Shown in pieces: positions 42,449 to 51,512 of a stretch of DNA of 64,000 nt. The DNA is taken from contig JAFUXA010000011.1 of assembly GCA_017470985.1 (NCBI GenBank), positions 208,567-272,566 of the forward strand, in the 5' to 3' direction. Each line of letters opens with the position of its first letter. The first letter of the stretch is position 1. The DNA comes from Lachnospiraceae bacterium. Its GTDB lineage: Bacteria; Bacillota; Clostridia; Lachnospirales; Lachnospiraceae. A program made the translations under genes and the position numbers. The notes beneath the pieces were generated by a model. That model made no database searches. It saw only the letters and a list, made by a program, of their open reading frames with translations, and was not told where the DNA came from.

Positions 42449-44275
42449 ATGAGAGTGAAAATTTCTGATTATATTGCTGAGTTTTTAGTAGAGCAAGGAA
42501 TAAAGTATAACTTTACAGTGCCTGGAGGAGGTGCGATGCATCTAAATGTGTCATTAGGCCATCAAACAGGAATGACAAATATATTTGTACAACATGAGCA
42601 AGCTGCGTCAATAGCGGCAGAGGCATATTATAGGCAAAGTAATGAGTTGCCATTAGTTTGCTGTACAACAGGCCCGGGAGGAACAAATACTCTTACAGGA
42701 GTGTTGGGAGCATGGTTAGATAGTATTCCAATGTTAGTGATATCTGGGCAAGTTAAATATCAGACTACGGTTCGAAGCACTGGATTACCAATGCGAGTAT
42801 TAGGTGATCAAGAATTTGATATCACACCTGTTGTAAAACCTATGACAAAATATGCTGAAATGATAACACGACCAGAATTAGTGAAATATCATCTACAAAA
42901 GGCTTTGTATTTGGCAAAGAATGGAAGACCGGGACCGGTGTGGTTGGACATTCCTTTGGATATACAGTGGGCGTATTTCGATACTGACGATTTTATTGAG
43001 TTTGATGAGACTGAAGTTCAGAATACTAATGCAAGGCCTGTTTCTGACGCGACTTTAGATTTGATAATTGATAAAATAAAAAATGCGAAGCGACCAGTTT
43101 TTTATTCTGGTGTTGAAATAAGAACAGATGGTGCATTTGATGAGTTTAAAGAAGCTGTGGAAAAATTGAAAATTCCAGTAGTTACAAGTTTTGATGGAAT
43201 AGATTTAATGACAGATGATGATTATTATTATGTTGGGCGAGCAGGAGATGTTGGGAATAGATACGGAAACTGGGCTGTTCAAAATGCAGATTTTGTTTTA
43301 ACAGTGGGGAGTAGATTAGGAATGAGACAGGTTGGGCATACACCTGAATCTTGGGCGAGAGAAGCTTTTGTAGTAATGGTTCATCCTGATCCAATGGAAG
43401 TTACAAAGTTCAGAGTTCATGTAGAACTTCCTGTTAGAAGTAATCCAAAAGAGTTCTTAAGAAAATTATGTGATCGAATTGATGACACTTTAGAAGAAAA
43501 AACTGAATGGCTCACAAAATGTAAAGAATGGATGAGAGATTATCCGGTTGTTTCTAAGGAAAGACATTATAATAAAGATGGTTTGGCAAATGCTTATTGT
43601 TTTATGAATGAAGTTAGCAAGGTCGTAAAGGAAGATACACCGATTGTGTCTGCTAATGGAAGTGCATGCGTTGTAGGGGCAAATGCATTTGTGTTGAAGA
43701 AGGGGCAACGTTTTATTTTAAATAGCGGAGCTGCAAGTATGGGGTATGACTTACCGGCGGCTGTGGGTGCTTGTTTTGCGGCAGATAACCATGAAACTGT
43801 TTGTATGTCTGGTGATGGAAGTATACAGATGAATTTACAAGAACTTCAAACAATTGTATTTCATAAACTTCCTATTAAAATATTTGTTATTAATAATGGT
43901 GGTTATCATTCGATGCGACAAACTGAGAATAACTTGTTCCCAGATGTATCTAATATAGGTGTTGGACCTGAAACAGGGGATTTATCATTTCCATCTATGG
44001 AGAAAATTGCAAACGCATATGGAATACCGTATTGCTCGATAGATAACAATATGGATATGCCAGAAAAATTAAAAAAATTTATGGAGATAGATGGCTATGG
44101 AATGTGCGAAATATTTGTAGATACCAATCAAAAGTTTGAGCCAAAGCCTTCCGCAATGAAATTGCCGGATGGAACTTTAGTATCTCCTCCGATGGAAGAT
44201 ATGGCGCCATTTTTACCTCGAGAAGAATTAGAAAAAATAATGATTATACCATTAATGAATGATTGGGAAAAATAA
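42449..44275 (+). CDS. Thiamine-diphosphate enzyme, acetolactate synthase-like
   Basis: A 608-residue three-domain ThDP enzyme. N-terminal PGGGAMHL and the catalytic Glu in VQHEQAASIAAEAY, the TTGPGGTNTLTG turn, a central domain, and the cofactor-binding GDGSIQMNLQELQ with NNGGYHS about 28 residues later. Relatives make or break C-C bonds next to a carbonyl, for example acetolactate synthase, the cyclitol hydrolase IolD and YerE, which adds a two-carbon branch to a CDP-sugar. First gene of the unusual-sugar operon; acceptor unknown. Its stop overlaps the start of the next gene by one base. Confidence 0.85.
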   Translation: MRVKISDYIAEFLVEQGIKYNFTVPGGGAMHLNVSLGHQTGMTNIFVQHEQAASIAAEAYYRQSNELPLVCCTTGPGGTNTLTGVLGAWLDSIPMLVISGQVKYQTTVRSTGLPMRVLGDQEFDITPVVKPMTKYAEMITRPELVKYHLQKALYLAKNGRPGPVWLDIPLDIQWAYFDTDDFIEFDETEVQNTNARPVSDATLDLIIDKIKNAKRPVFYSGVEIRTDGAFDEFKEAVEKLKIPVVTSFDGIDLMTDDDYYYVGRAGDVGNRYGNWAVQNADFVLTVGSRLGMRQVGHTPESWAREAFVVMVHPDPMEVTKFRVHVELPVRSNPKEFLRKLCDRIDDTLEEKTEWLTKCKEWMRDYPVVSKERHYNKDGLANAYCFMNEVSKVVKEDTPIVSANGSACVVGANAFVLKKGQRFILNSGAASMGYDLPAAVGACFAADNHETVCMSGDGSIQMNLQELQTIVFHKLPIKIFVINNGGYHSMRQTENNLFPDVSNIGVGPETGDLSFPSMEKIANAYGIPYCSIDNNMDMPEKLKKFMEIDGYGMCEIFVDTNQKFEPKPSAMKLPDGTLVSPPMEDMAPFLPREELEKIMIIPLMNDWEK

Positions 44276-44931
44276 TGAAAAAATATTCGGCGGTTTTATT
44301 TGATTTAGATGGAACATTATTAGATACAGGGAGCGGCATAAAGAAGGCTGTATGTAAAAGCTTGGATGATATTAAATATGAGATACCAAGTGATGAATTG
44401 TTGTCAAAAATGATTGGACCTCCGCTTAAAAATGGTTTTATAGATGTTATTGGAATTCCTGAAGAATTAGCGAATGTTGCAGTAGATAACTATAGATATT
44501 ATTACGAAAATGAAACTATGCTTGATGCGAAGATATATCATAATATTTTGCAATTGCTTGAACTAATAAAAATAAAAGAGATGCCGATGGGAGTTGCGAC
44601 GTCTAAACCAGAGAAATTTGCGGTGCCAATTTTGGAGCATTTTAATATGTCTCGATTTTTTGAGAACATAACAGGAAGTTCGCTTGATGGACCCCAAAAG
44701 AGCAAATCAGAACTGATAATAGAGTGCGCTAGGAAAATGGGTATTTCAAATCTACAAGAACTTATATATATTGGCGATAGAGGTTCTGATATAAGTGCGG
44801 CGAATTCTTTAAATGTCGACAGTGTAGCTGTATATTGGGGATATGGTTCACGAGAAGAACTTAATTTAGAAAAGGCGACGTATTATGTAGATACTGTTGA
44901 TGACTTGATTGATTTAATGAATGAGGAATAA
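44275..44931 (+). CDS. HAD-family phosphatase
   Basis: A 218-residue hydrolase of the phosphoglycolate-phosphatase-like HAD group. It has motif I DLDGTLLDT, motif II ATSKP, a lysine in SKSELI, and motif IV IGDRGSDISAA. The start is ATG 44275, overlapping the previous stop; an in-frame TTG at 44263 lies upstream. In this operon it probably removes a phosphate from a sugar or cyclitol phosphate intermediate. Confidence 0.87.
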   Translation: MKKYSAVLFDLDGTLLDTGSGIKKAVCKSLDDIKYEIPSDELLSKMIGPPLKNGFIDVIGIPEELANVAVDNYRYYYENETMLDAKIYHNILQLLELIKIKEMPMGVATSKPEKFAVPILEHFNMSRFFENITGSSLDGPQKSKSELIIECARKMGISNLQELIYIGDRGSDISAANSLNVDSVAVYWGYGSREELNLEKATYYVDTVDDLIDLMNEE

Positions 44932-44937
44932 TGTAAT

Positions 44938-45621
44938 ATGGAATTGAATCTAAAAGGCAAAACTGCATTTGTTACAGGGGCGAGTCGAGGAATTGGAGCA
45001 TCTATAAAAAGAACGTTGGAAGAGTGTGGTGCTAATGTGATTGCTCCAACTCGAAGTGAAATGGATTTGTTGTCTAAAGAATCTATAAAAAAGTATTTCG
45101 ACAAGAATAATAATTTGAAAGTTGATATATTTATTCATTGCGCTGGGATTAATTTGCTGGCCGGAATACAAGAAATAAGTGATGAAATAATTGAAAATGT
45201 TTTTCAGGTAAATGTTTATTCTGCTATTCAGATATTGAAATATTTATCAAGTGATATGGTTGAAAAGAAAAACGGGAAAGTTGTTCTTGTTTCTTCATTA
45301 TATTCAATTGTATCGAGAGAACGACGTATTGCATATAGTGCGTCTAAAAATGCTTTAACAGGTTTTATGAAGTCAGTGGCTATTGAATTGGGTAAAGATA
45401 ACATACTAATTAATTCAATCGCTCCCGGCTATGTTATGACGGAAATGACAAAAAAGAATCTTTCAGAGGAAGAGATAAAGAATATTGAAAACAGTATTCC
45501 GACCGGAAGATTTCAAACAGAAGAAGATATAGCTTCATTAGTGGCATTTTTATGCTCGGATTATAACCAAAGTATTACAGGACAATTAATTGCTGTTGAT
45601 GGTGGATTTACTTGTAAATAG
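44938..45621 (+). CDS. Short-chain dehydrogenase/reductase
   Basis: A 227-residue classical SDR: cofactor loop TGASRGIGASI, HCAGINL, catalytic Ser in VLVSSLYS, the YSASK catalytic pair, and the C-terminal GQLIAVDGGF signature. It should reduce a ketone on the sugar or cyclitol intermediate, or oxidise an alcohol, with NAD(P). Six bases after the phosphatase gene; 12 bases before the cyclase gene. Confidence 0.9.
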   Translation: MELNLKGKTAFVTGASRGIGASIKRTLEECGANVIAPTRSEMDLLSKESIKKYFDKNNNLKVDIFIHCAGINLLAGIQEISDEIIENVFQVNVYSAIQILKYLSSDMVEKKNGKVVLVSSLYSIVSRERRIAYSASKNALTGFMKSVAIELGKDNILINSIAPGYVMTEMTKKNLSEEEIKNIENSIPTGRFQTEEDIASLVAFLCSDYNQSITGQLIAVDGGFTCK

Positions 45622-45633
45622 AGGAGGAAAGTG

Positions 45634-46698
45634 ATGGATACAATAAATATTAGTTCTAGATTATATGATTATAGCGTAGATTTCGTAGAATCATTTGACA
45701 AGAAATTAGAAGAATTTGATGAAGCGACAGTTTATGTGATTGATTCTAATGTCTACGATTTGTATAAAGAGAAGTTTAAAAATCTTGATATGAAAAAAAT
45801 ATATCTAATGGAAGCAGTAGAGCATAAAAAGAACATGGACACTGTTTTAGATATAATTTCATTTTGGCAAAAATTGGGAGTGAGAAAGAATTGGAAAGTT
45901 GTATGTTTTGGTGGAGGTATAACTCAAGATGTAACAACAATCGCTGCTAATTTATTTTTGAGAAATATTGATTGGTACTTTTTCCCGACAACATTGCTGT
46001 CGATGAGTGATTCTTGTATAGGTGGAAAGTGCGGAATTAATTTAGGTGCCTACAAAAATCAAATTGGAGTATTTTATCCACCTAAGAAAATATTTATTGA
46101 TGTTAATTTTGTTAAAACGTTGACTGATGGTGATTATTTAAATGGCTGGGGAGAAATATTAAAGTTTTCATTAACAAGTGATAAGCGGTTTTATGAAGAT
46201 TTAAAGAAAGAGGAACAGTATATTCCTTGTGAAAGGATTGCTGATTATATTCATAGGGGACTGTATGTTAAAAAAGTTGTTATTGAAGAAGACGAGTTTG
46301 AATCTGATTTGAGACGAGTTCTTAATTATGGACATACATTTGGACATGCCTTAGAAGCATATACCGATAATGTCATACCTCATGGTAAAGGCGTGATTTG
46401 GGGAATTGATGTTGTAAATTATATTGCAGCAAAAGAAGGATTGATTTCAGAAGAGTATTACTATGATATTAAGCGATTGATAAAAGAAGCATTTTTGAAG
46501 GAAGAAGTAGAAGTGCAAAATGCAGATGAACTTTTTGAAATCATTAAAACAGATAAAAAGGTGAAGGATAATATTATGAGTTTTGCGATGTTAGATGGTG
46601 AAAGCCATTTGATTGTTTATCCGATGCCTATAGATTCAAAATTGAATCAATTATTTAAGGAGTATTTAAAGGAAACACATGAATACTATAACAATTGA
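45634..46698 (+). CDS. Sugar-phosphate cyclase (dehydroquinate synthase-like)
   Basis: A 354-residue member of the family that includes dehydroquinate synthase, 2-deoxy-scyllo-inosose synthase and 2-epi-5-epi-valiolone synthase; these turn an open sugar phosphate into a six-membered carbocycle. Visible: FGGGITQDV (NAD), PTTLLSMSDSCIGGKCGIN, GEILKFSL (metal Glu and Lys), RRVLNYGHTFGHALE and PHGKGVIWG (metal His). All core ligands are there, but DHQS positions such as the AEVIKYG segment differ. A shikimate role is unlikely because no aro genes are near. Start at ATG 45634, 6 bases after GAGGAGG. Confidence 0.85.
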   Translation: MDTINISSRLYDYSVDFVESFDKKLEEFDEATVYVIDSNVYDLYKEKFKNLDMKKIYLMEAVEHKKNMDTVLDIISFWQKLGVRKNWKVVCFGGGITQDVTTIAANLFLRNIDWYFFPTTLLSMSDSCIGGKCGINLGAYKNQIGVFYPPKKIFIDVNFVKTLTDGDYLNGWGEILKFSLTSDKRFYEDLKKEEQYIPCERIADYIHRGLYVKKVVIEEDEFESDLRRVLNYGHTFGHALEAYTDNVIPHGKGVIWGIDVVNYIAAKEGLISEEYYYDIKRLIKEAFLKEEVEVQNADELFEIIKTDKKVKDNIMSFAMLDGESHLIVYPMPIDSKLNQLFKEYLKETHEYYNN

Positions 46699-47998
46699 TT
46701 GTGGTGCAAGTTTTTTAAAAGGCGCTATTTTCGAGGATAATTGTTTAATTAAAACGGTGATAGGATCGTCTCCGATTGTTCATAAAAATGAGCCGATAAC
46801 AGATACAATACAGATTGATGAGCTGGTGAGAAATGTTGAGGCCATGATTATAGAGTTGTCAGATGGCTTAGATGGTTTTAAGTTGTGTATGTCAAATGAA
46901 ATGCATGGATTTTTGCTGTCTGATGAAAAATATAATCCATTAACAGATTATATTTCATGGCAAAAGGAATATGGTAATATCATGGTTGACGGAGCAACTT
47001 CGAAAGAGTATTTCTGTAATAACACATCAGAAGACGCAAGATTAAAAACTGGAATGCCTGTTCGCGCAGGTTTACCTTCCTGTAATTTAACCTATTTGGT
47101 TAGAAATGGAATTATTGGTGAGTCTATTAATGTTATTAAATTTTGGACATTAGGAGATTATGTTTTAAGCAGAATATTTAAATGTGACATGAAGTGTCAT
47201 TTATCAAATGCTGCGGCAACAGGATTGCTTGATTTAACTACTGGAAAATGGAATGACGAATTGATTAATGTTGCAGGCTTAAGAAACATTGTTTTTCCTG
47301 AAATTGGAGATTCGTCTATTATGGTTAATTGGAACCAAAAAGATGTAATCGTTTGTCCCGCTATAGGCGACCAACAAGCTGCGTTATTAGGTAGTGATTT
47401 TGTAAGGGCTAATGATTTGTCATATAACCTAGGGACTGGATCTCAAGTGAGTGTTATTACAGATACTTTAGAGTTGTCAAATGATTATCAAATTAGACCT
47501 TATTTTGATGGGAAATATATAAAAACAGTGCCACATATTCCATCTGGACGAGCACTTAATGTATATATTCGTTTTATTGAAAATATTTTATTGGAATTTG
47601 GTTGTGATGTAGATAGTGATGAGATATGGAAGGTTGTTATTGCTAATGCTAGCGAATGTCAACATAGTAATTTGAAAATTGATATGAGTTTTTTTGAGAA
47701 TCCATTATCAGAAAAAAACGTAGGTTCTATTGATAATATTGGTGAATATGATTTAACCTTATCAAGTTTGATGGCAGGGGTATTTGAATCAATGTCTGAT
47801 AATTATATCAGAGCGCTGTTCAAAATAGGCGTAGCGGAGATTTCATTTAATAGAGTGATTTTTTCTGGTGGAGTTGCTAGAAAAAATAGACTGTTAAGAG
47901 AGTTAATCTTAGGCAAGATGAATTATGACGGTATAGTTTTAGTTGCTGAAAATGAAACAATGTTAGGATTAAAAAAATATGGAGAGTTAATAAAATGA
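46679..47998 (+). CDS. FGGY-family carbohydrate kinase
   Basis: A 439-residue kinase of the xylulokinase/sedoheptulokinase superfamily. N-terminal phosphate-binding DCGASFLKGAIF, CMSNEMHGF, the catalytic-side IGDQQAALLG, and the adenosine-binding YNLGTGSQVSV plus SGGVARKNRL near the end. Shorter than many FGGY kinases (about 480-500) and closest by feel to sedoheptulokinase. It overlaps the cyclase gene by 20 bases. A seven-carbon ketose phosphate made by such a kinase would be a fitting substrate for a cyclase of the valiolone type. Confidence 0.85.
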   Translation: MNTITIDCGASFLKGAIFEDNCLIKTVIGSSPIVHKNEPITDTIQIDELVRNVEAMIIELSDGLDGFKLCMSNEMHGFLLSDEKYNPLTDYISWQKEYGNIMVDGATSKEYFCNNTSEDARLKTGMPVRAGLPSCNLTYLVRNGIIGESINVIKFWTLGDYVLSRIFKCDMKCHLSNAAATGLLDLTTGKWNDELINVAGLRNIVFPEIGDSSIMVNWNQKDVIVCPAIGDQQAALLGSDFVRANDLSYNLGTGSQVSVITDTLELSNDYQIRPYFDGKYIKTVPHIPSGRALNVYIRFIENILLEFGCDVDSDEIWKVVIANASECQHSNLKIDMSFFENPLSEKNVGSIDNIGEYDLTLSSLMAGVFESMSDNYIRALFKIGVAEISFNRVIFSGGVARKNRLLRELILGKMNYDGIVLVAENETMLGLKKYGELIK

Positions 47999-48927
47999 AA
48001 AAGATAGCGATAATTGGTGCCACGGGTGCAATTGGGACGGCTGTGATAGATTCGTGTATAAATAGGGGGACGGAAGTTTATGTTTTTGTACGCAAAGAAT
48101 CTAAAAGAGTGTCAAGGATTCCAAATAATGAGTTGGTACATATTGTGAATTGTGGTATGGAAGAAATGGATGTGTTTGATGAAACATCACTTCCTAATAT
48201 AGATGCGTTTTATTTTTTTGCATGGAAAGGAACTCATGGCACCGATGCACGAAATCAAATGTATGATCAGATAGAAAATATTAAATATGCAATAGATGCT
48301 GTTCATTTAGCGCATCGTTTGGGCTGTAAAACATATGTTTATGCTGGTACACAAGCTGAATATGGCAGGATAGAGGGCGTGATTAGTCCAGATACTCCTT
48401 GTAATCCGGAAAATGGATATGGAATAGCCAAACATAGCGCCGGACAGATGACACAAATTGAGTGTGGAAAATATGGAATCAAACACGTATGGGGTAGGAT
48501 TGTGAGTACTTATGGACCACGTGATGGAGATAATTCAATGGTATCATGCGCAATAAGAGACTGCTTGAATGGTAACACTCCTAAATTTACATTAGGAGAG
48601 CAAATATGGGATTATTTATATAGCGGTGATGCCGGTGAAGCTTTTTATCTCATGGGAGAAAAAGGTAGAAATAATGCAATTTATATTGTTGGAAGCGGAA
48701 AAACAAAAACACTTAGAGAATATATAGAAATTATATGTAAAAACGCAAATCCGGAAGTTACACCGATTTTTGGCGCTGTCCCATATATGGATAAGCAAGT
48801 GATGCATTTACAGGCGGATATCTCATCGTTGAGTGAAGATACAGGATTTAGACCAAAAGTTGATTTTGAAACAGGTATTATAAAAACAATAGAGTGGTTT
48901 GAAAAATTCGGAAATAGAGGAGAGTAA
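47995..48927 (+). CDS. Extended SDR, nucleotide-sugar epimerase/dehydratase-like
   Basis: A 310-residue NAD-dependent enzyme. N-terminal IGATGAIG, YAGTQAEYG, the catalytic Tyr-Lys pair in GYGIAKHSAG, then GRIVSTYGPRDG and DYLYSGDAGEA. This is the UDP-/CDP-sugar epimerase fold; the exact step (epimerase, reductase or dehydratase) is not clear. It overlaps the kinase gene by 4 bases (ATGA), so translation is coupled. Confidence 0.88.
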   Translation: MKKIAIIGATGAIGTAVIDSCINRGTEVYVFVRKESKRVSRIPNNELVHIVNCGMEEMDVFDETSLPNIDAFYFFAWKGTHGTDARNQMYDQIENIKYAIDAVHLAHRLGCKTYVYAGTQAEYGRIEGVISPDTPCNPENGYGIAKHSAGQMTQIECGKYGIKHVWGRIVSTYGPRDGDNSMVSCAIRDCLNGNTPKFTLGEQIWDYLYSGDAGEAFYLMGEKGRNNAIYIVGSGKTKTLREYIEIICKNANPEVTPIFGAVPYMDKQVMHLQADISSLSEDTGFRPKVDFETGIIKTIEWFEKFGNRGE

Positions 48928-48929
48928 AA

Positions 48930-50546
48930 ATGAAAAAAAACATACAGTTGTTAGATTGTACATTGCGTGATGGTGCGTATATTTGTGATTCGAGATTTGG
49001 AACACCAGCTATCAAAGGCATTATAAAAAAGATGGCTGATGCAAATGTGGATATTATTGAATGCGGGTGGTTAAAGAATCAAGAGCATGTTCCTGGAACA
49101 TCTTTTTTTCATGTTCCGTCAGATTTGGAAAAATATATAATCGGAGGTAAGTCTCCATATTCGACATATGTGACAATGATAGATTGGGATAGATATGATT
49201 TGGATTATTTACCTGAGTGCGATGGAAAGTCTATTGATGCTATTAGAGTTGTGTTCCCTCACGGAAAGCATGTAGAAGGAATTGAAGTTGGTAAAAAGAT
49301 TGCTGAAAAAGGATATAAAGTATATTTTCAGGCTGCAAATACTTTGGCATATTCAAATGATGATTTGATAGCACTTGCAAAATGTATTAATGAGGCAAAA
49401 CCAGTTGCGCTTTCTGTTGTAGATACTTTTGGCGCAATGTATTTTGAAGATTTAGAAAGAATAGTTTCTGTTCTTGATAAAGAATTGAATAATGACATTA
49501 TGTTAGGTTTTCATTCCCATAATAATCAGCAGTTGTCATTTGCATTAACTATGCATTTTGTTGAGTTGCTAAATAGTACAGGACGAGGAATTATTGTAGA
49601 TTCAAGTTTATGCGGAATGGGAAGAGGTGCTGGTAATGCAACAACAGAGCTGGTGGTATCTTATCTTAATAAAAAACATCAGTGCAATTATGACTTGAAT
49701 ATTATTCTTGATGCAATTGATCAGTATATGGGGGTTTTTCATGAGAAATATACCTGGGGGTATTCTACTCCATACTTTATTGCTGGAATGTATTGCTGTC
49801 ATGTAAATAATATTGCTTATTTATTAGATAATCATAGAACTAATGCACAGGACATGAAAAATATTATTGAGTCGTTGTCTCCTGAAGATAGAAAAAAATA
49901 TGATTATGATTTGTTGGAGTCTAAATATGTCGAAAACCAAAATAGAATTGTTGATGACGAGAATGCACTTGAACAATTGGCAAATGAAATTGGGAATAGA
50001 AAGGTTTTGCTAATTGCTCCGGGTAGAACTACAATTGATTGTAGAGATGATATAGAGGCTTTTATTGAAAAGGAGAATCCTATTGTTATTGGAGTCAATG
50101 CGATAAATAAGAACTATTCTATGGACTACTTGTTTATGATAAATCGTGCAAGATATGAGTATGCAAGAGATGTATATCCTGAAGAGTTTAATAAAGTGAA
50201 AAAAATCCTTTTGTCAAATATTCATACAGAATCATCTGAAAATGAGATGGTTATTAATTATAATAGAGTAATTAAACGTGGATGGAAACATTTTGATAAT
50301 GCTGTAATAGATTGCTTGAGACTGCTTGCATCTATTCATGTTAATAATGTTGCTTTGGCAGGATTTGATGGTTTCAAGACAAAGTATAATGAAAGTTATG
50401 CAGATGCCTCATTGCCTACTTTAAATACTGATGGTAAATGGGAAGATTTAAATGTGGAAATTAAACAAATTTTTGCTGATTTTCTAGAAACAAGTGGTGT
50501 AGATATGCAAATTCAGTTTGTAACAGACAGCGATTTTGAAAGATAG
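48930..50546 (+). CDS. DRE-TIM aldolase/lyase fused to a Rossmann-like domain
   Basis: A 538-residue two-domain protein. The N-terminal part (about 1-310) is an HMGL-like TIM barrel: DCTLRDGAY with the metal Asp, VVDTFGAMY, the metal His pair in GFHSHNN, and SLCGMGRGAGN. Relatives such as 4-hydroxy-2-oxovalerate aldolase split or join pyruvate and an aldehyde. The C-terminal part (about 350-538) begins KVLLIAPGRT and has GVNAIN and LAGFDGF; it recalls DUF115 or CMP-sugar-handling folds, but I cannot assign it. It starts 2 bases after the previous stop. A role in extending a sugar chain by C-C bond formation is inferred. Confidence 0.78.
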   Translation: MKKNIQLLDCTLRDGAYICDSRFGTPAIKGIIKKMADANVDIIECGWLKNQEHVPGTSFFHVPSDLEKYIIGGKSPYSTYVTMIDWDRYDLDYLPECDGKSIDAIRVVFPHGKHVEGIEVGKKIAEKGYKVYFQAANTLAYSNDDLIALAKCINEAKPVALSVVDTFGAMYFEDLERIVSVLDKELNNDIMLGFHSHNNQQLSFALTMHFVELLNSTGRGIIVDSSLCGMGRGAGNATTELVVSYLNKKHQCNYDLNIILDAIDQYMGVFHEKYTWGYSTPYFIAGMYCCHVNNIAYLLDNHRTNAQDMKNIIESLSPEDRKKYDYDLLESKYVENQNRIVDDENALEQLANEIGNRKVLLIAPGRTTIDCRDDIEAFIEKENPIVIGVNAINKNYSMDYLFMINRARYEYARDVYPEEFNKVKKILLSNIHTESSENEMVINYNRVIKRGWKHFDNAVIDCLRLLASIHVNNVALAGFDGFKTKYNESYADASLPTLNTDGKWEDLNVEIKQIFADFLETSGVDMQIQFVTDSDFER

Positions 50547-50552
50547 GAAATT

Positions 50553-51512
50553 ATGAAAAAGATATCTGTGATGACCCCTGTATATAATGAAGAGGGGAAT
50601 ATTAATAATTTATATAATGCGGTTAAAGAACAGTTTGATAAGTTGCCACAATATGAATATGAACATATTTTTATAGATAATTATTCGACTGATGGATCAC
50701 GTGAAATTCTTAGAGATATTGCTAGGCGTGATAAGAAGGTAAAGGTGATTTTTAATGCTAGGAACTTCGGACCTAATCGCTCCGGTACTTATGGAATGTT
50801 GCAGGCAACGGGAGATGCTTTGATATGTATTGTATGTGATTTGCAGGATCCACCATCTATGATTCCTACATTTCTTGAAAAATGGGAAGAGGGATATAAG
50901 GTTGTAATGGGACAGAAAACTAGTAGTAAAGAAAGTCCTATAATGTATGGTGTTCGTAAATTATATTATAAGATAATTAATGATTTGGCTGAGACTGAGC
51001 AGTTGCCAAATGTAACGGGCTACGGTTTGTTTGATCAAGAAGTTCTTGAAACTATTCGCTGGATGGATGACCCAGATCCATACATTAGAGGTCTAGTAAC
51101 ACAGCTTGGATACAAATATTGTACTGTAGAATATACGCAGTCTGCTCGTACAGAAGGAAAGTCTAGCTATAACTTCTTTAGGTATTTCGATTTTGCTATG
51201 ACAGGTGTGACACACGTGTCACAGAAGCCGTTAAGACTCGTTACTTTCGCAGGTATGTTTTTTGCAATTATTAGTTTTATTGTTGCGGTCATTTACCTGT
51301 TTTGGAAATTGCTAAATTGGAATAGTTTTTCAATGGGAACAGCGCCTATATTAGTTGGAATGTTTTTCTTGGGATCGATTCAACTCGTTGTTGTGGGTGT
51401 GATCGGAGAGTATGTGGGAGCTATTCTTACAAAAGTGACAAAACGCCCAATGGTTGTTGAGGAAGAAAGAATTAATTTTGAGGATAAAAAGGCGGAGGAT
51501 GAACAAATTTGA
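50553..51512 (+). CDS. GtrB-like polyprenyl-phosphate glycosyltransferase
   Basis: A 319-residue GT2 protein of the dolichol-phosphate mannose synthase/GtrB type. N-terminal TPVYNEEGNI, DNYSTDGS, the acceptor segment NARNFGPNRSG, metal-binding DLQDPP, and the TEGKSSYN motif before two membrane helices (about 230-255 and 268-292). It charges undecaprenyl phosphate with one sugar at the inner face. With GtrA (59621) and the GT-C enzymes downstream it forms the classic three-part system for decorating a polymer outside the membrane. Confidence 0.9.
   Translation: MKKISVMTPVYNEEGNINNLYNAVKEQFDKLPQYEYEHIFIDNYSTDGSREILRDIARRDKKVKVIFNARNFGPNRSGTYGMLQATGDALICIVCDLQDPPSMIPTFLEKWEEGYKVVMGQKTSSKESPIMYGVRKLYYKIINDLAETEQLPNVTGYGLFDQEVLETIRWMDDPDPYIRGLVTQLGYKYCTVEYTQSARTEGKSSYNFFRYFDFAMTGVTHVSQKPLRLVTFAGMFFAIISFIVAVIYLFWKLLNWNSFSMGTAPILVGMFFLGSIQLVVVGVIGEYVGAILTKVTKRPMVVEEERINFEDKKAEDEQI

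Noticed and set aside
45634-46698. Assignment of the cyclase as shikimate-pathway aroB
   Set aside because: No aro genes nearby, it is embedded in sugar genes, and family segments around the metal Glu differ from housekeeping dehydroquinate synthase.
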